A DNA stretch of 52,919 nt from CAYMJM01 sp964391325 (GTDB lineage: Bacteria; Patescibacteriota; Dojkabacteria; B142; JAFGMG01): NCBI GenBank assembly GCA_964391325.1, contig CAYMJM010000006.1, positions 1 to 52,919 of the forward strand, given 5' to 3'. Numbering within the stretch: position 1 is the first letter of the stretch; every line of letters starts with the position of its first letter. Shown one piece after another: positions 17,273 through 26,585 of the stretch. The notes under the pieces were generated by a model, which was given only the letters and a program-made list of their open reading frames with translations, searched no databases and was not told the origin of the DNA. Position numbers and translations under genes: made by a program.

Positions 17273-17623
17273 ATGCTTCCCAAAAAGCACCGATTAAAAC
17301 AGCAACGAGAGTTTAATAAAATTTATAGAAACGGAAAAAAATATTCTGGTCGATATTTTCTCTTGATAGCGGATATTACCGCAGAATCAGGAGATTATCA
17401 AAATACCAGATTTGGTTTTGTTGCAAGTAAAAAAGTGGGCAAAGCTGTGAAAAGAAATCTAGCAAAGAGAAAGTTAAGAGCTATAGTCGCTCAAGAGATC
17501 CCTAAACTCAAACCTGGCTACAACTGCATCTTTATTGCTTTTTCCAGCCTAGTTGACGCAGATCATACTTTACTAACAACAGAGGTGATTAAGGCATTTA
17601 AATCTCTAAGCATGTACAGATAA
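17273..17623 (+). CDS. rnpA: Ribonuclease P protein component
   Basis: The 116-residue basic protein has the RnpA pattern: HRLKQQREFNKIYRNGKK at the N-terminus, RFGFVASKKVGKAVKRNLAKRKLRA (the RNR-like signature, here KRNLAKRKLR) and a C-terminal FIAF....... strand. It binds RNase P RNA and helps process the 5' ends of tRNA precursors. The RNA component is not in this window as far as I can see. The intact tRNA-Ser gene here has an unusually long acceptor helix for this enzyme to process. Confidence 0.93.
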   Translation: MLPKKHRLKQQREFNKIYRNGKKYSGRYFLLIADITAESGDYQNTRFGFVASKKVGKAVKRNLAKRKLRAIVAQEIPKLKPGYNCIFIAFSSLVDADHTLLTTEVIKAFKSLSMYR

Positions 17624-17656
17624 AATCATCTAGCTGAGAACATCGCAGTACTAAAT

Positions 17657-18127
17657 TTACCATTGAAAATGAGCAAAAGCTCTATTCGCTTCTGCCATTT
17701 TGTGCACGTCTTCTTTCTTCTTAAATGATGCACTCTCCTTATTATAGGAAGCAACAATTTCTCTAGCTAAAGCTGTCGCATATTCTGTACTTTTTCTTGA
17801 TTCTCTGGAATATCTTACCAACCATCTTAGTGCAAGTGTCAATTGTCTGTCATCCCTAACTGGAGCTGGTACTTGATAATTAGCACCTCCAACTCTCCTG
17901 GATCGAACTTCAAGTTTAGGCTTAATATTTTCAATGGCTTTTTCAAGTATTTCCAAGGGTTTTCCTTTTAGTTCTTCTGCTGCCTGATCCATAGCTTTAT
18001 ATACCTGTCGTGTGGCAACGGTTTTTTCCCCATCTTTCATGATGTAATTTATCAGCTTTGCTACAACTAAGCTATTATACTTAATATCAGGTTTTAGCTG
18101 TCGTCTTTTTGCTTTTTTGCCTCTCAT
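17657..18127 (-). CDS. rpsG: Ribosomal protein uS7
   Basis: The 156-residue protein matches uS7 in length and motifs: MRGKKAKRRQLKPDIKYNS, KLINYIMKDGEKTVA, ENIKPKLEVRSRRVGGANYQVPAPVRDDRQLTLALRWL (shown in part by LEVRSRRVGG) and the C-terminal AEANRAFAHFQW. It nucleates the 30S head and binds 16S rRNA. It follows rpsL with a 136-base gap rich in hairpins. The usual next genes fusA and tuf are not present downstream; rnpA ends convergently instead. Confidence 0.96.
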   Translation of the reverse strand: MRGKKAKRRQLKPDIKYNSLVVAKLINYIMKDGEKTVATRQVYKAMDQAAEELKGKPLEILEKAIENIKPKLEVRSRRVGGANYQVPAPVRDDRQLTLALRWLVRYSRESRKSTEYATALAREIVASYNKESASFKKKEDVHKMAEANRAFAHFQW

Positions 18128-18156
18128 TTTAAATACAAATTAATATTAATAAAAAT

Positions 18157-18245
18157 AAAGCCCTAATTAACAGGCTTTATCAGTTAATTAGTACTTCTCT
18201 TCAACCTACTTGGTTGAAGATACTCTCGGGAATAACCTCCCGAGC
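18157..18245 (-). promoter_or_regulatory. Three hairpins in the rpsL-rpsG intercistronic region
   Basis: In transcript order the perfect stems are CTCGGG/CCCGAG (18245-18226), CTTCAACC/GGTTGAAG (18220-18200) and TAAAGCC/GGCTTTA (18180-18157), the last followed by TTTTTATT. In E. coli the S12-S7 intercistronic RNA binds S7 and represses S7 translation; a similar role here is inferred from position. The last hairpin could also act as a partial terminator. Confidence 0.5.
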
Positions 18246-18263
18246 ACTAGTTTTTAAATTGTC

Positions 18264-18707
18264 TTAAGACTTAGGTTTCTTTGCTCCATACCTGCTTCTT
18301 GCCTGTCTCCTATCTACTGCTGCAGCGTCATGCACTCCCCTTACTACTTGATAGTTTACACCTGGAAGGTCAGGTCTTCGCCCTGGTCTTACTAAAACAA
18401 CAGAGTGCTCCTGCAAATTGTGTCCTTCACCTGGTATGTACGCTGTAATTTCCTGTTTATTAGAAAGTCGAACCTTAGCTACCTTTCGCAATGCTGAGTT
18501 AGGTTTTCTAGGTGTCCTAGTAAACACAGATATACAAACCCCCCTTCGCAAAGGGTTTGTCTTCATATAATATTTGTTTTGAATACTATTGTAATTAAAG
18601 TGAACAGCCTTATATTTCATAGTCTCTTTAAATTCAAGACCTTTAAATCTTACTGTTCCTCTTTTTTTACTTCTGCCCTTACGGACTAGTTGCGATACTC
18701 TTGCCAT
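18264..18707 (-). CDS. rpsL: Ribosomal protein uS12 with an N-terminal insertion
   Basis: At 147 residues it is longer than the usual 123-137. The extra residues lie at about 18-50, between the MARVSQLVRKGR start and RRGVCISVFTRTPRKPNSALRK. The decoding-centre motif TPRKPNSALRK is intact, as is GEGHNLQEHSVVLVR. In the second decoding loop, where E. coli has GGRVKDLPG, this protein has PGRRPDLPG, so the lysine associated with streptomycin response is replaced by proline. It contacts A-site tRNA and 16S helix 44. It is third in the rpoB-rpoC-rpsL-rpsG cluster. Confidence 0.95.
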   Translation of the reverse strand: MARVSQLVRKGRSKKRGTVRFKGLEFKETMKYKAVHFNYNSIQNKYYMKTNPLRRGVCISVFTRTPRKPNSALRKVAKVRLSNKQEITAYIPGEGHNLQEHSVVLVRPGRRPDLPGVNYQVVRGVHDAAAVDRRQARSRYGAKKPKS

Positions 18708-18749
18708 AATTAAATACTCTCTTATTTAAATCTCAATAATTTAAGTAAA

Positions 18750-21700
18750 TTACCTTAGCTCTCTACCGAGTGGTACAGGACGGCCAATTATAACATTTTC
18801 TTTCAATCCCCTCAAATTATCAACCTTTCCAACAAGTGCAGCATCTGTCAAAACTCTTACCTGTTCTTGGAAAGAAGCCGCAGATAAGAAACTTTCTGTG
18901 TTCAAAGAAGCTGCAGTAATTCCAAGTAAAACTCTCCTGTACTTAATAAGTTGCTTACCTTCAGATTTGAGTCGATTATTCTCAGCCTCTATATCAATAA
19001 TACTTACAAAATCCCCAGGTAAATAGCCGCTGTCGCCGGGTTGTGTGACCCTTACAAATCTAAACATCTGTCTAACTACGATTTCAACGTGTTTGTCATT
19101 AATAGCGATACCCTGAATGCTATATGTTTCCTGTATATTATTAATAATATACCTTTGTGTATTTTCAATATCAGTCAAGTCCATCAGTTCTTTAGGAGAC
19201 AAGGAGCCCTGCGTCAGAGGCATGCCTTTTTGTATCATATCTCCATCTTCAACAATAATTCTCTCCTCAGGTTCAATCTCATATTCTTTTTCGATAATTT
19301 TATCTACAACCAACGTTACTTTATCCTCAGATCGGGTGACTTGACCCTCGTGTTCGACCTGAACGACAGAGCCGTCAGTCCTAGTGATAATTACATCACC
19401 TTTCTTAACCTTTCTAGATCTTTTGAAAGACAGATTATCTCCTTCTTTCACCTCAAACTCTTTCTTGTACTTCTTCCTATCAATTATGACAATTTTCTCT
19501 ACGACACCGTCTTTGTTTTTCTCCAGCCTAACCTTACCGTCAATTTCAGATAACAATGCCTTCCCTTTTGGTGTCCTTGCTTCAAATAGCTCAGCTACAC
19601 GCGGCAAACCTTGAGTGATGTCGGTACCAGCACGTCCGGCCAAATGTTTTGTATTTAAGGTAAGCTGAGTAGCAGCCTCTCCCATAGCCTGCGCTGCAAT
19701 TACTCCAACTGCAATTCCTTTCTCGACAAGCTTTTGCGTTCCAAGGTTGTAACCATAACATTTTTGACAAATCCCTTCTGTGCTTCTACAGGTCAGAGGC
19801 GACCTTACAACTACTTCTTCAATCCCTGAGTTCTTCGCAATAGTGTCAGCAAGTTCTGGTGTTATCTCTTCTCCTGCCTTCATTAAAACTTCTCCGGTTT
19901 GTGGATCTGCTATTGTAACTGCGCTATAACGCCCTTCCAATCTTTCTTGGAGATTAAGCATCTTTTTCTCTTCCCGCCTGATAGCAATTCCATCTTCAGT
20001 GCCACAATCGTCTTCTCGGACAATCACATCTTGTGCTACATCCACCAATTTCCTGGTTAAGTAACCTGATTCCGCTGTCTTAAGGGCAGTATCAGCAAGA
20101 CCTTTTCTTGTACCCCTGGCTGCCACAAAATATTCTAGAGTTGGAAGTCCATCTTTATAATTGGATCTCAAAGGCAATTCTACAATATTACCTAACGGAT
20201 CCAGAATCAATCCCTTAACTCCTGCAATCTGTCTAATTGGATTAGAAATTGGTAGGGCCCCAGAATTTTCAAATACGAATAAAGGATTTGTTGTATCCTT
20301 ATCGTACTCTGTCCATGTTACATCTGCAACTTGATCAATAACCTCCATCCAGGCTTCTTCAGTCAGCCTTTTCTTTTCTGGCATTGTAAGTAATCCGTTA
20401 TAATAGTCCTTAGTTAATTGATCCTCTACTTTTTCTACCTTAGCAATGAACTCTTTAGTTTTATTGCTGACTTTAAAGTCATTAATCGCAGTAGACAATC
20501 CAGACTTGGTCGCATACTTAAAGCCTAGTGTTTCAACCTGATCGAGAAAACTGATAGTAGTCTCGCTGTTATATCTTTTGAGGATGTCTGCAGCAAGATT
20601 ACCTATATCCTTTCTGATTAACTGACTGTTTATGAATTTATAACCTGCTGGCAAGGTCTCGTTAAATTTAACTCGTCCAACAGAAGTCTCAATTAAAGCT
20701 CCCTTCAACAGAACTTTAATTTTATCTCTCAAATTTATTTCTCCTCTTTCATAAGCTCCGATTGCCCTATCTATAGAAGAAAATATAATAGGTTTTGCGC
20801 TATCATCTTTAAAACCTGTCATGTAATAGATACCCAAAGCCATATCTTTGGCTACGCCTATAACCGGGGATCCATCTGCCATAAGAAGTAGGTTGGAATC
20901 TGCAAACATCCGTTCCATGACCTCTTCTACAGCTTTATAGGAAAGCGGCAAATGAACTGCCATCTGGTCTCCATCGAAGTCAGCATTAAATCCTTTACAT
21001 ACCATGGGATGCACGCTTATGGCATTACCTTCCGTCAAAACAGGAAAGAATGCTTGTATACCCTGTTTATGTAACGTAGGAGCTCTATTTAAAAGAACAG
21101 GTCGGTTTTGAATTACTCTCTCCAGGATATCCCAAACCTGGTCAGATTTTGATTCAAAATAGTGCTTTGCACTTTTGATATTTGGGGCAAAACCATCAGC
21201 AATTATTTCCCTGATTACGAAGGGCTTGAATAACTCTAAAGCTATTGTTTTGGGTAAACCACACTGGTAAATGCTCAAGTCTGGACCAGCAACAATAACA
21301 GCACGTCCAGAGTAATCAACGCGTTTACCAAGCAAATTCTGTCTGAATCGCCCTTGCTTCCCTCTTAGCATATCTGAAAGTGACTTATAGGGTTGTTGCT
21401 TCGAATTTTGGACTGGATTACCAGGTCTGTGACTGTTGTCTATCAAAGCATCAACAGATTCCTGCAACATTCTTTTTTCATTTCTTAAAATAATTTCCGG
21501 AGCCCCGAGTCCGATTAATCTCTTTAGTCTATTGTTCCTGTTAATTACTCTTCTATACAAATCATTTAGATCAGATGTGGCAAACCTTCCTCCTGGTAAT
21601 TGAATAATAGGTCTCAACTCTGGTGGAATCACAGGTAAAACTTTCAGCACTAACCAGCTGGGATCAATATCATTTCTCTGCATCCCCTCTAGAATCCTTA

Positions 21701-22604
21701 GTCTTTGGATGTACTTTGCTTTCTTTGTTTGAGACTTGGTCTGTGACTGCTCTTCTTTAAGTTCTGTAACTATCTTGTCAAGATCAACTTTTTTTAGCAG
21801 CTCCTCTATAGCCTCTGCCCCCATTCTAGCTGTGAAAAAACTGACATCGTATTCATGTAATGAGTTGAGATCGTCTTCAGACAACGTAATCCCCTCCTTG
21901 ATATTTTTCACTAAGTTCAGCTTTTCATTTGTTTTATCCTTTAGAGATCTTTCTTTCTGAGAATAAATGGCTCTTAATTTTGCCCGCTCTTTCTTTTCTT
22001 TGTTGTTTAACTGCTCAACCTGAGCTGATAGTTTATTTTCTTTCTTTTCTGATTTCTTAACTTTAGCTTTTCGCTCTTTATAGGAAGCTTCAACTTCAGA
22101 TATCTTCTCTTTTAGTTCACTTTGTAAATTTGCTAGATCAGTTTCAAGCTCTTGCTTAATCTTTTCTATAGCTTCTGTTTTCCCCTCTTCGCTATACTGA
22201 GTAACAACATATCTGGCGAAGTAGATCACCGTTTCCAGTTTTTTCTGAGGTATCCCTAAAATCAGAGATAGCTTGTTAGGAACTCCATGTGAGAACCAGA
22301 CGTGTGTTACTGGAGAAGCAAGTTTTATATGTCCCATTCGTTCTCTCCTTACTCTCTTATGAGTGACCTCAACTCCACATTTATCACACACAATTCCTTT
22401 ATACCTTATTTTTTTATACTTTCCACAATAACACTCGAAATTTTTGGTTGGCCCAAAAATTTTTTCATCCATAAGGCCATCAACTTCAGCGCTGTGCGTA
22501 CGATAATTTATAGTTTCAGCTTTTTTCACCTCGCCATGTGACCAGCTTAAGACTTGCTGCGGGGAAGCTATTGTCACTCTTAATGCTTTAAAATCTTTTA
22601 TCAT
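18750..22604 (-). CDS. rpoC: RNA polymerase beta' subunit
   Basis: The 1284-residue subunit contains the N-terminal zinc finger (CYC at residues 58-60, CDKC at 73-76), the clamp helices region RRLIGLGAPEIILRNEKRMLQE, the catalytic NADFDGDQMAVH motif holding the active-site Mg2+, and the second zinc site (CGTEDG, then CRSTEGICQKC). Residues about 140-230 form a long charged coiled coil (SEKKENKLSAQVEQLNNKEK) inserted after the zinc finger, as seen in several non-proteobacterial lineages. The start is ATG 22604, reading MIKDFKALRV. The gap to the rpoB stop is 41 bases, so both are on one transcript. Confidence 0.97.
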   Translation of the reverse strand: MIKDFKALRVTIASPQQVLSWSHGEVKKAETINYRTHSAEVDGLMDEKIFGPTKNFECYCGKYKKIRYKGIVCDKCGVEVTHKRVRRERMGHIKLASPVTHVWFSHGVPNKLSLILGIPQKKLETVIYFARYVVTQYSEEGKTEAIEKIKQELETDLANLQSELKEKISEVEASYKERKAKVKKSEKKENKLSAQVEQLNNKEKKERAKLRAIYSQKERSLKDKTNEKLNLVKNIKEGITLSEDDLNSLHEYDVSFFTARMGAEAIEELLKKVDLDKIVTELKEEQSQTKSQTKKAKYIQRLRILEGMQRNDIDPSWLVLKVLPVIPPELRPIIQLPGGRFATSDLNDLYRRVINRNNRLKRLIGLGAPEIILRNEKRMLQESVDALIDNSHRPGNPVQNSKQQPYKSLSDMLRGKQGRFRQNLLGKRVDYSGRAVIVAGPDLSIYQCGLPKTIALELFKPFVIREIIADGFAPNIKSAKHYFESKSDQVWDILERVIQNRPVLLNRAPTLHKQGIQAFFPVLTEGNAISVHPMVCKGFNADFDGDQMAVHLPLSYKAVEEVMERMFADSNLLLMADGSPVIGVAKDMALGIYYMTGFKDDSAKPIIFSSIDRAIGAYERGEINLRDKIKVLLKGALIETSVGRVKFNETLPAGYKFINSQLIRKDIGNLAADILKRYNSETTISFLDQVETLGFKYATKSGLSTAINDFKVSNKTKEFIAKVEKVEDQLTKDYYNGLLTMPEKKRLTEEAWMEVIDQVADVTWTEYDKDTTNPLFVFENSGALPISNPIRQIAGVKGLILDPLGNIVELPLRSNYKDGLPTLEYFVAARGTRKGLADTALKTAESGYLTRKLVDVAQDVIVREDDCGTEDGIAIRREEKKMLNLQERLEGRYSAVTIADPQTGEVLMKAGEEITPELADTIAKNSGIEEVVVRSPLTCRSTEGICQKCYGYNLGTQKLVEKGIAVGVIAAQAMGEAATQLTLNTKHLAGRAGTDITQGLPRVAELFEARTPKGKALLSEIDGKVRLEKNKDGVVEKIVIIDRKKYKKEFEVKEGDNLSFKRSRKVKKGDVIITRTDGSVVQVEHEGQVTRSEDKVTLVVDKIIEKEYEIEPEERIIVEDGDMIQKGMPLTQGSLSPKELMDLTDIENTQRYIINNIQETYSIQGIAINDKHVEIVVRQMFRFVRVTQPGDSGYLPGDFVSIIDIEAENNRLKSEGKQLIKYRRVLLGITAASLNTESFLSAASFQEQVRVLTDAALVGKVDNLRGLKENVIIGRPVPLGRELR

Positions 22605-22645
22605 AATGTAATTTTTTAATTACTAAATTTAATAAAGATTAGAAA

Positions 22646-25600
22646 TTAATCAACTAGATCTGTATCTTCCTCTCCATGTTCTTGTATTTCAAAATCCTGA
22701 CTCTCATTTTCTATTATGCTCTTCTCAGTCTCCGAAGCGACTTCTTCTTCATCGGTTTCCACGGACTCAGTCTGATCTTTCAGATTTTCATCTATGACTC
22801 CTTCTACCAACCCTGCTTCATCAACTCCGTCTTCCTGAAGCTCAATCATTTCAAGATTCAAACCCAAAGCCCTTAATTCGGATACAAGAACTTTAAAACC
22901 TTCAGGGACGCTAGGAGGATCAATTGGCTCTCCTTGGATTATCGACTTGTAAGCCGCAGCCCTCCCTACGACATCATCGGACTTTATTGTCAACATTTCA
23001 TGTAGTACGTTTGGTACAGCATGTGCTTCTAATGCCCAAACTTCCATTTCTCCAAACCGCTGCCCTCCAAACTGGGCTTTACCACCTAACGGCTGCTGTG
23101 TAACCATAGTATAGGCACCTGTTGAACGAGCGTGGATTTTATCTGAAGACAAATGGTTCAACTTGACTATATATCTTGGTCCGACTACAACTGGTGAATG
23201 AAATTTTTCTCCTGTTCTTCCATCGTAAAGTGTGACTTTCTCTTCAAATGATAAACCTTTGCCCCTCAGCTCTTTGTCCAGTTGGACTAAGTCCAGTTCT
23301 GCAAAAGGTGGGACTACAACTTTTTTTCCTAATTTAGCGGCCTTAGCAGCTACTTCCATTTCCCGTATCTGGCCGATATTCATACGTTTAACAAACATAG
23401 GGCTTAATATTATGTCTATCGGGGTTCCATCTTCCATGTAAGGCATGTCCTCAACAGGAAGTATCTTTGCAATAACTCCTTTATCTCCATGCAGCCCTGT
23501 CAATTTATCTCCTATTTCAATTTTGCTTGTTCTGGCAACCCAGACTTTCACCTGCCTCAAAACTCCTGGGTTAAGTTTGTCTCCATTTTCTTTATCCAGA
23601 ACCTGGACTCCGATAACAATACCTTTGTCTCCATGAGGAACCCGTAGCGAGTTGTCCCTGACATCTCTTGCATACTCTCCGAAAATCGCCCTTAAAAGTT
23701 TTTCTTCTGCTGTAAGCTCTGTTTCACCTTTAGGAGCAATTATTCCGACTAGAATGTCCTGAGCTTCTACGCTCGCTCCTACCCGGACAATTCCTCTATC
23801 ATCCAGGTTTCTCAAAGCAAACTCTCCGACATTTGGAATATCCCTAGTTATCTGTTCGTCTCCAAGTTTTGTTTCTCGAATGTCTTGTATATATTCTTTA
23901 ATATGAATAGAGGTAAATACATCATCTCTTACTAATCTTTCTGAAATTACAATACCGTCATCATAATTATATCCCTCATAGGACATGAAGGCTGCCAATA
24001 CATTTCGCCCTAAAGCAACTTCCCCGGTATCCATTGAAGGACCATCTATTAATATATCTCCTTTATTGAATTTCTCGCCTTTTTTAACTATAGCTCTTTG
24101 GCTGAATGAAGTATTCTGGTTAGTCCGAATAAATTTTTCAATTTCATAATATCCCTTTTCCTTCGTTTTTCCCTGGTACTCAATCAAAACATGCTTTGCA
24201 TCAGATTCAAGCACAACACCTTTATCTTTTGCCAATACCATCCTTCCAGAAGCTTGCGCTACGATTTTTTCGTATCCAGTACCTACTATCGGAGACTCAG
24301 GTTTCACCAAAGGGACAGCCTGTCGCTGCATGTTTGCAGCCATAAGAGTCCTGGTAGGGTCATCATTAAATGAGAATGGTACTAACGCAAATCCTATCCC
24401 CCCGATTTGTCCTGGATTAATATCTATATAATCAATCTGACTGACAGGAACCCTAGAGTAAGTGCCGTTGTTTCTTACGAAGAGAGTAGTATCCAGTATA
24501 TTTCTGTTTTTATCTTTAACCACTCTGGCAGGTGCAATATGATATTTGATCTCGTCATCTGCGTCTAAATATTCTACTTCTTTACTTACAAAAGGTTTAA
24601 TTTGAACAGTAACTCCCGCCTTGACTAGTTTCTCTATTTCTTTTCCAGTCAGTTGTGTATCTTTTTTTAGCAAAACTTTTCCTTTTTTATCTGTAATGGC
24701 AACTGCCGCTATTCTATTCAGTAGGAGTTTTGCATTTCCTTTTTCTGCTTTGATGGAAGTATAAACTTTATAGTAAGGTGCTTCCAGAAATCCATAGTCA
24801 TTAATTCTAGCGTACACAGACATGTGCGACACAACTCCAATAGATGGCCCTTCTGGTGTTGTTACCATGCACAGCTTTGAGTAGTGAGAACTGTGAACAT
24901 CTCTGACAGAAAAAGTTGCTCTCTCTTTGGTTAGTCCTCCAGGACCACCTGCAGTGATTCTTCGTTTAGTTTCTAGTTCAGATAAAATATTTTCTTGATC
25001 CATATATCTGGATACTGCACTAGAACCAAAAAACTGATCTACAGAAGCAATAATTGGCCTCGTATTAACTAAAATAGATGGTGTAACCAGCTCATCCGCT
25101 CCATATGAACTCATCCTATCTTTGATATTCTTTTCAACGCGAAGGATTCCAACTCTCATCCTCTCCGCAATAAGCTCCCCAACTCCCCTAATTCTCCTGT
25201 TAGCCAGATGATCTACATCATCTGGTTGCCATGTTCCATTGTTCAGCTTAATCACCCCTCTAATAACTTCTACTATGTCATTTTTATTTAGACCATAATT
25301 TTCTGGTGTAATTTTTGTGTTGAGTCCTAGTTTTTTATTAGTTTTGTATCTTCCAATTCTTCCCAAGTAAAACCTTCTTTTATCAAAAAACAGACTGTTA
25401 ATAAATTCCTGCGCACTTTCTAAATTAATAGAATCTTCCGGTCTCAACTTTCTATATATATTCAGCAATGCTTCCTCTGAGTTGCGTGTTGAATCTTTTT
25501 TCAATGTATTCTCTACAAACTTCACTTCCCCAGTATCAACATTGCTTAATAATTTACGGATTTCCTCATCAGTAGAGTAACCTATTGCTCTTAATAATTC

Positions 25601-26170
25601 AGTAAGCAATACTTTAGGTCTTTTATCAAAAAGCTTAACTGACATGACTCCATGTTTGTTTACCTCAAAATCAAACCATCTTCCTCTTAGAGGCATAAGC
25701 TTAACCGCATACAGTGGCTTGGATGCGGATTTACTTGATTTAGATTCTGTAAATAATACACCTTCGCTTCTCACAATCTGCATAACAACAACTCTCTCAT
25801 TACCATTAACGACAAAAGTCCCCCTATCACTCATTTGGGGGATGTCAGCAATGAATAACTTCTGCTTCTTAATTTCTCCTGTCTTTTTATTCTTCAGGCT
25901 TGTGTTCACATACAAAGGACGATCGTAAGACAATCCCAACTTTTGCGCATCTCTAAAGGTATTGCTTACCTTACCCCATTCTATATCACCGAACTCCAGC
26001 TCCCATGACTCCCCGGTATAGTCTTGGACTGGATTGATCTCGTCAAAGAGTTCTCGTATTCCCTCTTTTTCAAAAAGTTCGAAAGATTTAATTTGAGCCT
26101 CTATTAGGTCCACGTCAAGGGAGTCCAGTTCTTCTTTATTTAAATGAAGACGATTGATGTATTTAGCCAC
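22646..26170 (-). CDS. rpoB: RNA polymerase beta subunit
   Basis: The 1174-residue subunit starts at GTG 26170. Recognisable blocks include FGSSAVSRYMDQENILSELETKRRI with GPGGLTKERA (rifampicin/RNA-binding region; the fragment reads FFGSSAVSRYMDQ), TPEGPSIGVV, GYNYDDGIVISERLV, HGDKGVIAKI and GGKAQFGGQRFGEMEVWALEA. In the rifampicin region, the usual SQFMDQ is SRYMDQ and LSALGPGGL is ITAGGPGGL. The C-terminal tail is acidic (EEEVASETEKS...EDTDLVD). It is first in the polymerase-S12-S7 cluster, with no rplJ/rplL upstream. Confidence 0.97.
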   Translation of the reverse strand: MAKYINRLHLNKEELDSLDVDLIEAQIKSFELFEKEGIRELFDEINPVQDYTGESWELEFGDIEWGKVSNTFRDAQKLGLSYDRPLYVNTSLKNKKTGEIKKQKLFIADIPQMSDRGTFVVNGNERVVVMQIVRSEGVLFTESKSSKSASKPLYAVKLMPLRGRWFDFEVNKHGVMSVKLFDKRPKVLLTELLRAIGYSTDEEIRKLLSNVDTGEVKFVENTLKKDSTRNSEEALLNIYRKLRPEDSINLESAQEFINSLFFDKRRFYLGRIGRYKTNKKLGLNTKITPENYGLNKNDIVEVIRGVIKLNNGTWQPDDVDHLANRRIRGVGELIAERMRVGILRVEKNIKDRMSSYGADELVTPSILVNTRPIIASVDQFFGSSAVSRYMDQENILSELETKRRITAGGPGGLTKERATFSVRDVHSSHYSKLCMVTTPEGPSIGVVSHMSVYARINDYGFLEAPYYKVYTSIKAEKGNAKLLLNRIAAVAITDKKGKVLLKKDTQLTGKEIEKLVKAGVTVQIKPFVSKEVEYLDADDEIKYHIAPARVVKDKNRNILDTTLFVRNNGTYSRVPVSQIDYIDINPGQIGGIGFALVPFSFNDDPTRTLMAANMQRQAVPLVKPESPIVGTGYEKIVAQASGRMVLAKDKGVVLESDAKHVLIEYQGKTKEKGYYEIEKFIRTNQNTSFSQRAIVKKGEKFNKGDILIDGPSMDTGEVALGRNVLAAFMSYEGYNYDDGIVISERLVRDDVFTSIHIKEYIQDIRETKLGDEQITRDIPNVGEFALRNLDDRGIVRVGASVEAQDILVGIIAPKGETELTAEEKLLRAIFGEYARDVRDNSLRVPHGDKGIVIGVQVLDKENGDKLNPGVLRQVKVWVARTSKIEIGDKLTGLHGDKGVIAKILPVEDMPYMEDGTPIDIILSPMFVKRMNIGQIREMEVAAKAAKLGKKVVVPPFAELDLVQLDKELRGKGLSFEEKVTLYDGRTGEKFHSPVVVGPRYIVKLNHLSSDKIHARSTGAYTMVTQQPLGGKAQFGGQRFGEMEVWALEAHAVPNVLHEMLTIKSDDVVGRAAAYKSIIQGEPIDPPSVPEGFKVLVSELRALGLNLEMIELQEDGVDEAGLVEGVIDENLKDQTESVETDEEEVASETEKSIIENESQDFEIQEHGEEDTDLVD

Positions 26171-26236
26171 GTTTACTAAATTTAATATTTACTATATATT
26201 CATAGAAATTGGCGTTTTAACCATACATGCAAAAAT

Positions 26237-26261
26237 ACGCACTTTATAAACCCAAGTGCGT
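26237..26261. terminator. Bidirectional hairpin upstream of rpoB
   Basis: ACGCACTT (26237-26244) and AAGTGCGT (26254-26261) form a perfect 8-bp stem with a 9-base loop. T-rich sequence follows on both strands (TTTTATATT on plus, ATTTTTGC on minus). On the minus strand it lies between the small pilus-linked gene (stop at 26377) and rpoB, so it probably ends the pil transcript or attenuates into rpoB. Confidence 0.6.
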
Positions 26262-26376
26262 TTTATATTAAAGTTTTATTGTAAAAACAAATTATTGCGC
26301 AATTTTCTATGTTAGAAGTTGTACGTATCTTTACCACAGATGGGAATATCCTGTCAATCTTTTTACGACATTTCCC

Positions 26377-26583
26377 TTAAATCTGATCTTGATATTTTAG
26401 CACATCTCCAGACTTAGTTTCAAGAAAATCTAGTACATCATTTCCTAAATTAGGTTCAATTTGTTCAACATTGTATGTCCTGCTTTTATTTTGACCGGTA
26501 AAAGATAGGTACAATTGATAACCAGTTACAATAACTAGCATAATTAGAGCAATAACTACTAGTGTACTCCAAGATCTAGACAT
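26377..26583 (-). CDS. Small single-pass membrane protein after pilO
   Basis: The 68-residue protein starts MSRSWSTLVVIALIMLVIVTGYQLYLSF, a clear membrane helix, followed by about 40 polar residues outside (NKSRTYNVEQIEPNLGNDVLDFLETK). It begins 2 bases after the upstream PilO-like stop, so it is translated with it. It could be a PilP-like or otherwise assembly-platform partner by position only; I see no Cys lipobox. Confidence 0.6.
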   Translation of the reverse strand: MSRSWSTLVVIALIMLVIVTGYQLYLSFTGQNKSRTYNVEQIEPNLGNDVLDFLETKSGDVLKYQDQI

Positions 26584-26585
26584 AA

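Noticed and set aside
19041..19553. Long plus-strand open frames opposite rpoC (and similar ones opposite rpoB, copA, adhesin and valS)
   Set aside because: They are antisense to highly conserved genes and contain no family motifs; they reflect codon bias of the real genes.
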